7,039 nt of DNA from positions 1-7,039 of the forward strand of contig JAAYZY010000219.1 of NCBI GenBank assembly GCA_012514615.1. The letters are read 5' to 3'. Source of the stretch: Chloroflexota bacterium. GTDB taxonomy: Bacteria; Chloroflexota; Anaerolineae; DTPP01. Below are positions 6,497-7,039 of this stretch, piece by piece. The notes beneath the pieces were generated by a model, which was given only the letters and a program-made list of their open reading frames with translations, had not been told where the DNA came from and ran no database searches. A program made the position numbers and the translations under genes. The first letter of the stretch is position 1; the number at the start of each line of letters is the position of its first letter.

Positions 6497-6822
6497 CGCC
6501 CTCCCTGCATGGCCAAGGGCAACCAGAGCTGCGGTTCAGGCGGCGTGGGCGCGCCGCCGGCCTGCGCCCGAACGGCAGCCGGCCAGAAGCCCAGTTCCAG
6601 GCGCGCCGCCGGGCTCTCGCTCTGGCCCACCGGCCCACCTTGGGCCAGGCTGCCCTGGCTGGCATGGAGCGGTGAAGCGGCGCGCCAACCAGCGGCCGAG
6701 AAGGCTGTTGGGCCTGTGGTCGCCTGCAGGCCGCGGGCCTGCGCCGCCCCCCACAGAACGCTCAGCGCCACCAGGCTCGCCAACCCGACCCCGGCGGCCG
6801 CCCGCTGCCAGCTTGCCCTCAT
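6493..6822 (-). CDS. Small secreted protein with GFW motif and C-terminal WLPL tail
   Basis: This is a 109-residue protein with an N-terminal signal peptide (basic start, hydrophobic core about 10-25, likely cleavage after AQA near 29). The mature part has a short Gly/Ser-rich segment, SQGSLAQGGPVGQSESPAARLELGFWPAA (in two parts, about 55-69 and 70-83). This resembles the 'GQ...G.S....YRLE.GFW' pattern of short exported Chloroflexota proteins. A Pro-rich linker then ends in PQLWLPLAMQGGR. The terminal WLPLAM is close to the YLPLV-type tails seen at the C-termini of exported proteins in that phylum, whose role is uncertain. Its ATG at 6822 overlaps the stop of the preceding gene as ATGA, which implies translational coupling. 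Its TAA stop interlocks with the TAG stop of the convergent regulator. Function is unknown. Confidence 0.72.
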   Translation of the reverse strand: MRASWQRAAAGVGLASLVALSVLWGAAQARGLQATTGPTAFSAAGWRAASPLHASQGSLAQGGPVGQSESPAARLELGFWPAAVRAQAGGAPTPPEPQLWLPLAMQGGR

Positions 6823-7039
6823 GGCCGGTTCACCAGGGTCAGGCGCGCCCCGTAGAGCGCCAGGGCCTGCCCCTCGCCGCCCAGGGCCGCTCGCAGCTCC
6901 AGACCGACGATCCCCTGCTCAGCCGACAGGTGCTCGTAGCCGCCGCCAAGCAGGGTGGGCTCGTAGAAGGCGCCCGGCGCGCTGTCTCGGCGGTCGCTGC
7001 CGTCGTCCACCACCAGCTCCGCGCCGCCAGCCCCGTCGG
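6819..7039 (-). CDS. Unrecognised protein, C-terminal part (cut by right edge)
   Basis: The frame is open from the right edge to a TGA at 6821-6819 and shows the last 72 or so residues. A GTG at 7013 could be called as a start, but coding-like sequence continues upstream of it (DGAGGAELVVDDGSDRR), so the gene most likely begins outside the window. The tail reads as alternating hydrophobic strands (GIVGLELRAAL, GQALALYGARLTLVNRP), suggesting a beta-sandwich end, with no Cys and no membrane segment. I do not recognise the family. Its stop overlaps the start of the secreted-protein gene (ATGA), so the two are one translational unit, and a related extracellular role is plausible. The fragment is too short to say more. 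Confidence 0.6.
   Translation of the reverse strand, partial: DGAGGAELVVDDGSDRRDSAPGAFYEPTLLGGGYEHLSAEQGIVGLELRAALGGEGQALALYGARLTLVNRP

Noticed and set aside
6478..6675. 65-residue plus-strand frame downstream of the regulator
   Set aside because: It overlaps the end of the regulator and lies antisense to the secreted-protein gene, and has Arg/Ala-rich composition with no ribosome binding site.

Overview
This is a G+C-rich bacterial segment (roughly two-thirds G+C by eye) with tightly packed genes. It most likely comes from a member of the Chloroflexota (Anaerolineae/Caldilineae-like). Three things suggest this. There is a short Cys4 protein of the DUF5679 type. A small secreted protein has a GFW motif and a C-terminal WLPL-type tail, like the YLPL tails common on exported Chloroflexota proteins. 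There is also a HerA-like ATPase with a long coiled-coil tail. The assignment rests on recalled family resemblance, not on a search.

Layout. From 5145 down to the left edge, four minus-strand genes follow one another: an acyl-CoA mutase large subunit (3472-5145), a membrane-anchored DUF5679-like zinc-ribbon protein (3151-3447), a HerA/FtsK-class ATPase with an Ala/Pro linker and coiled coils (369-2930), and the start of a membrane-anchored VanW/peptidoglycan-binding-like protein (1-328, cut by the window edge). The first two genes are 24 nt apart and the last two 40 nt apart, so each pair is probably co-transcribed. The 220-nt gap at 2931-3150 holds two hairpins and may contain a decaying coding remnant. 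A divergent regulator, GntR-type helix-turn-helix plus periplasmic-binding-protein-like sensor, occupies 5366-6496 on the plus strand. The 220-nt region between it and the mutase carries a good promoter for each direction. At the right, two translationally coupled minus-strand genes (6819-7039 partial, and 6493-6822) converge on the regulator, and the stop codons of the regulator and the nearer gene interlock within four bases.

How it fits together. The mutase would interconvert branched and linear acyl-CoA thioesters using adenosylcobalamin. Its active-site positions (Phe87, Ala114, Gln205) match isobutyryl-CoA mutase rather than methylmalonyl-CoA mutase. Its B12-binding small subunit is not in the window. 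The divergent regulator is the obvious candidate to control the mutase and itself. The remaining genes look like envelope or DNA-maintenance functions with no clear metabolic link. I see no mobile element, CRISPR array, RNA gene or convincing defence cassette. Four start codons were set or corrected from ribosome binding sites: 2930 (GTG), 5145, 328 and 3447.
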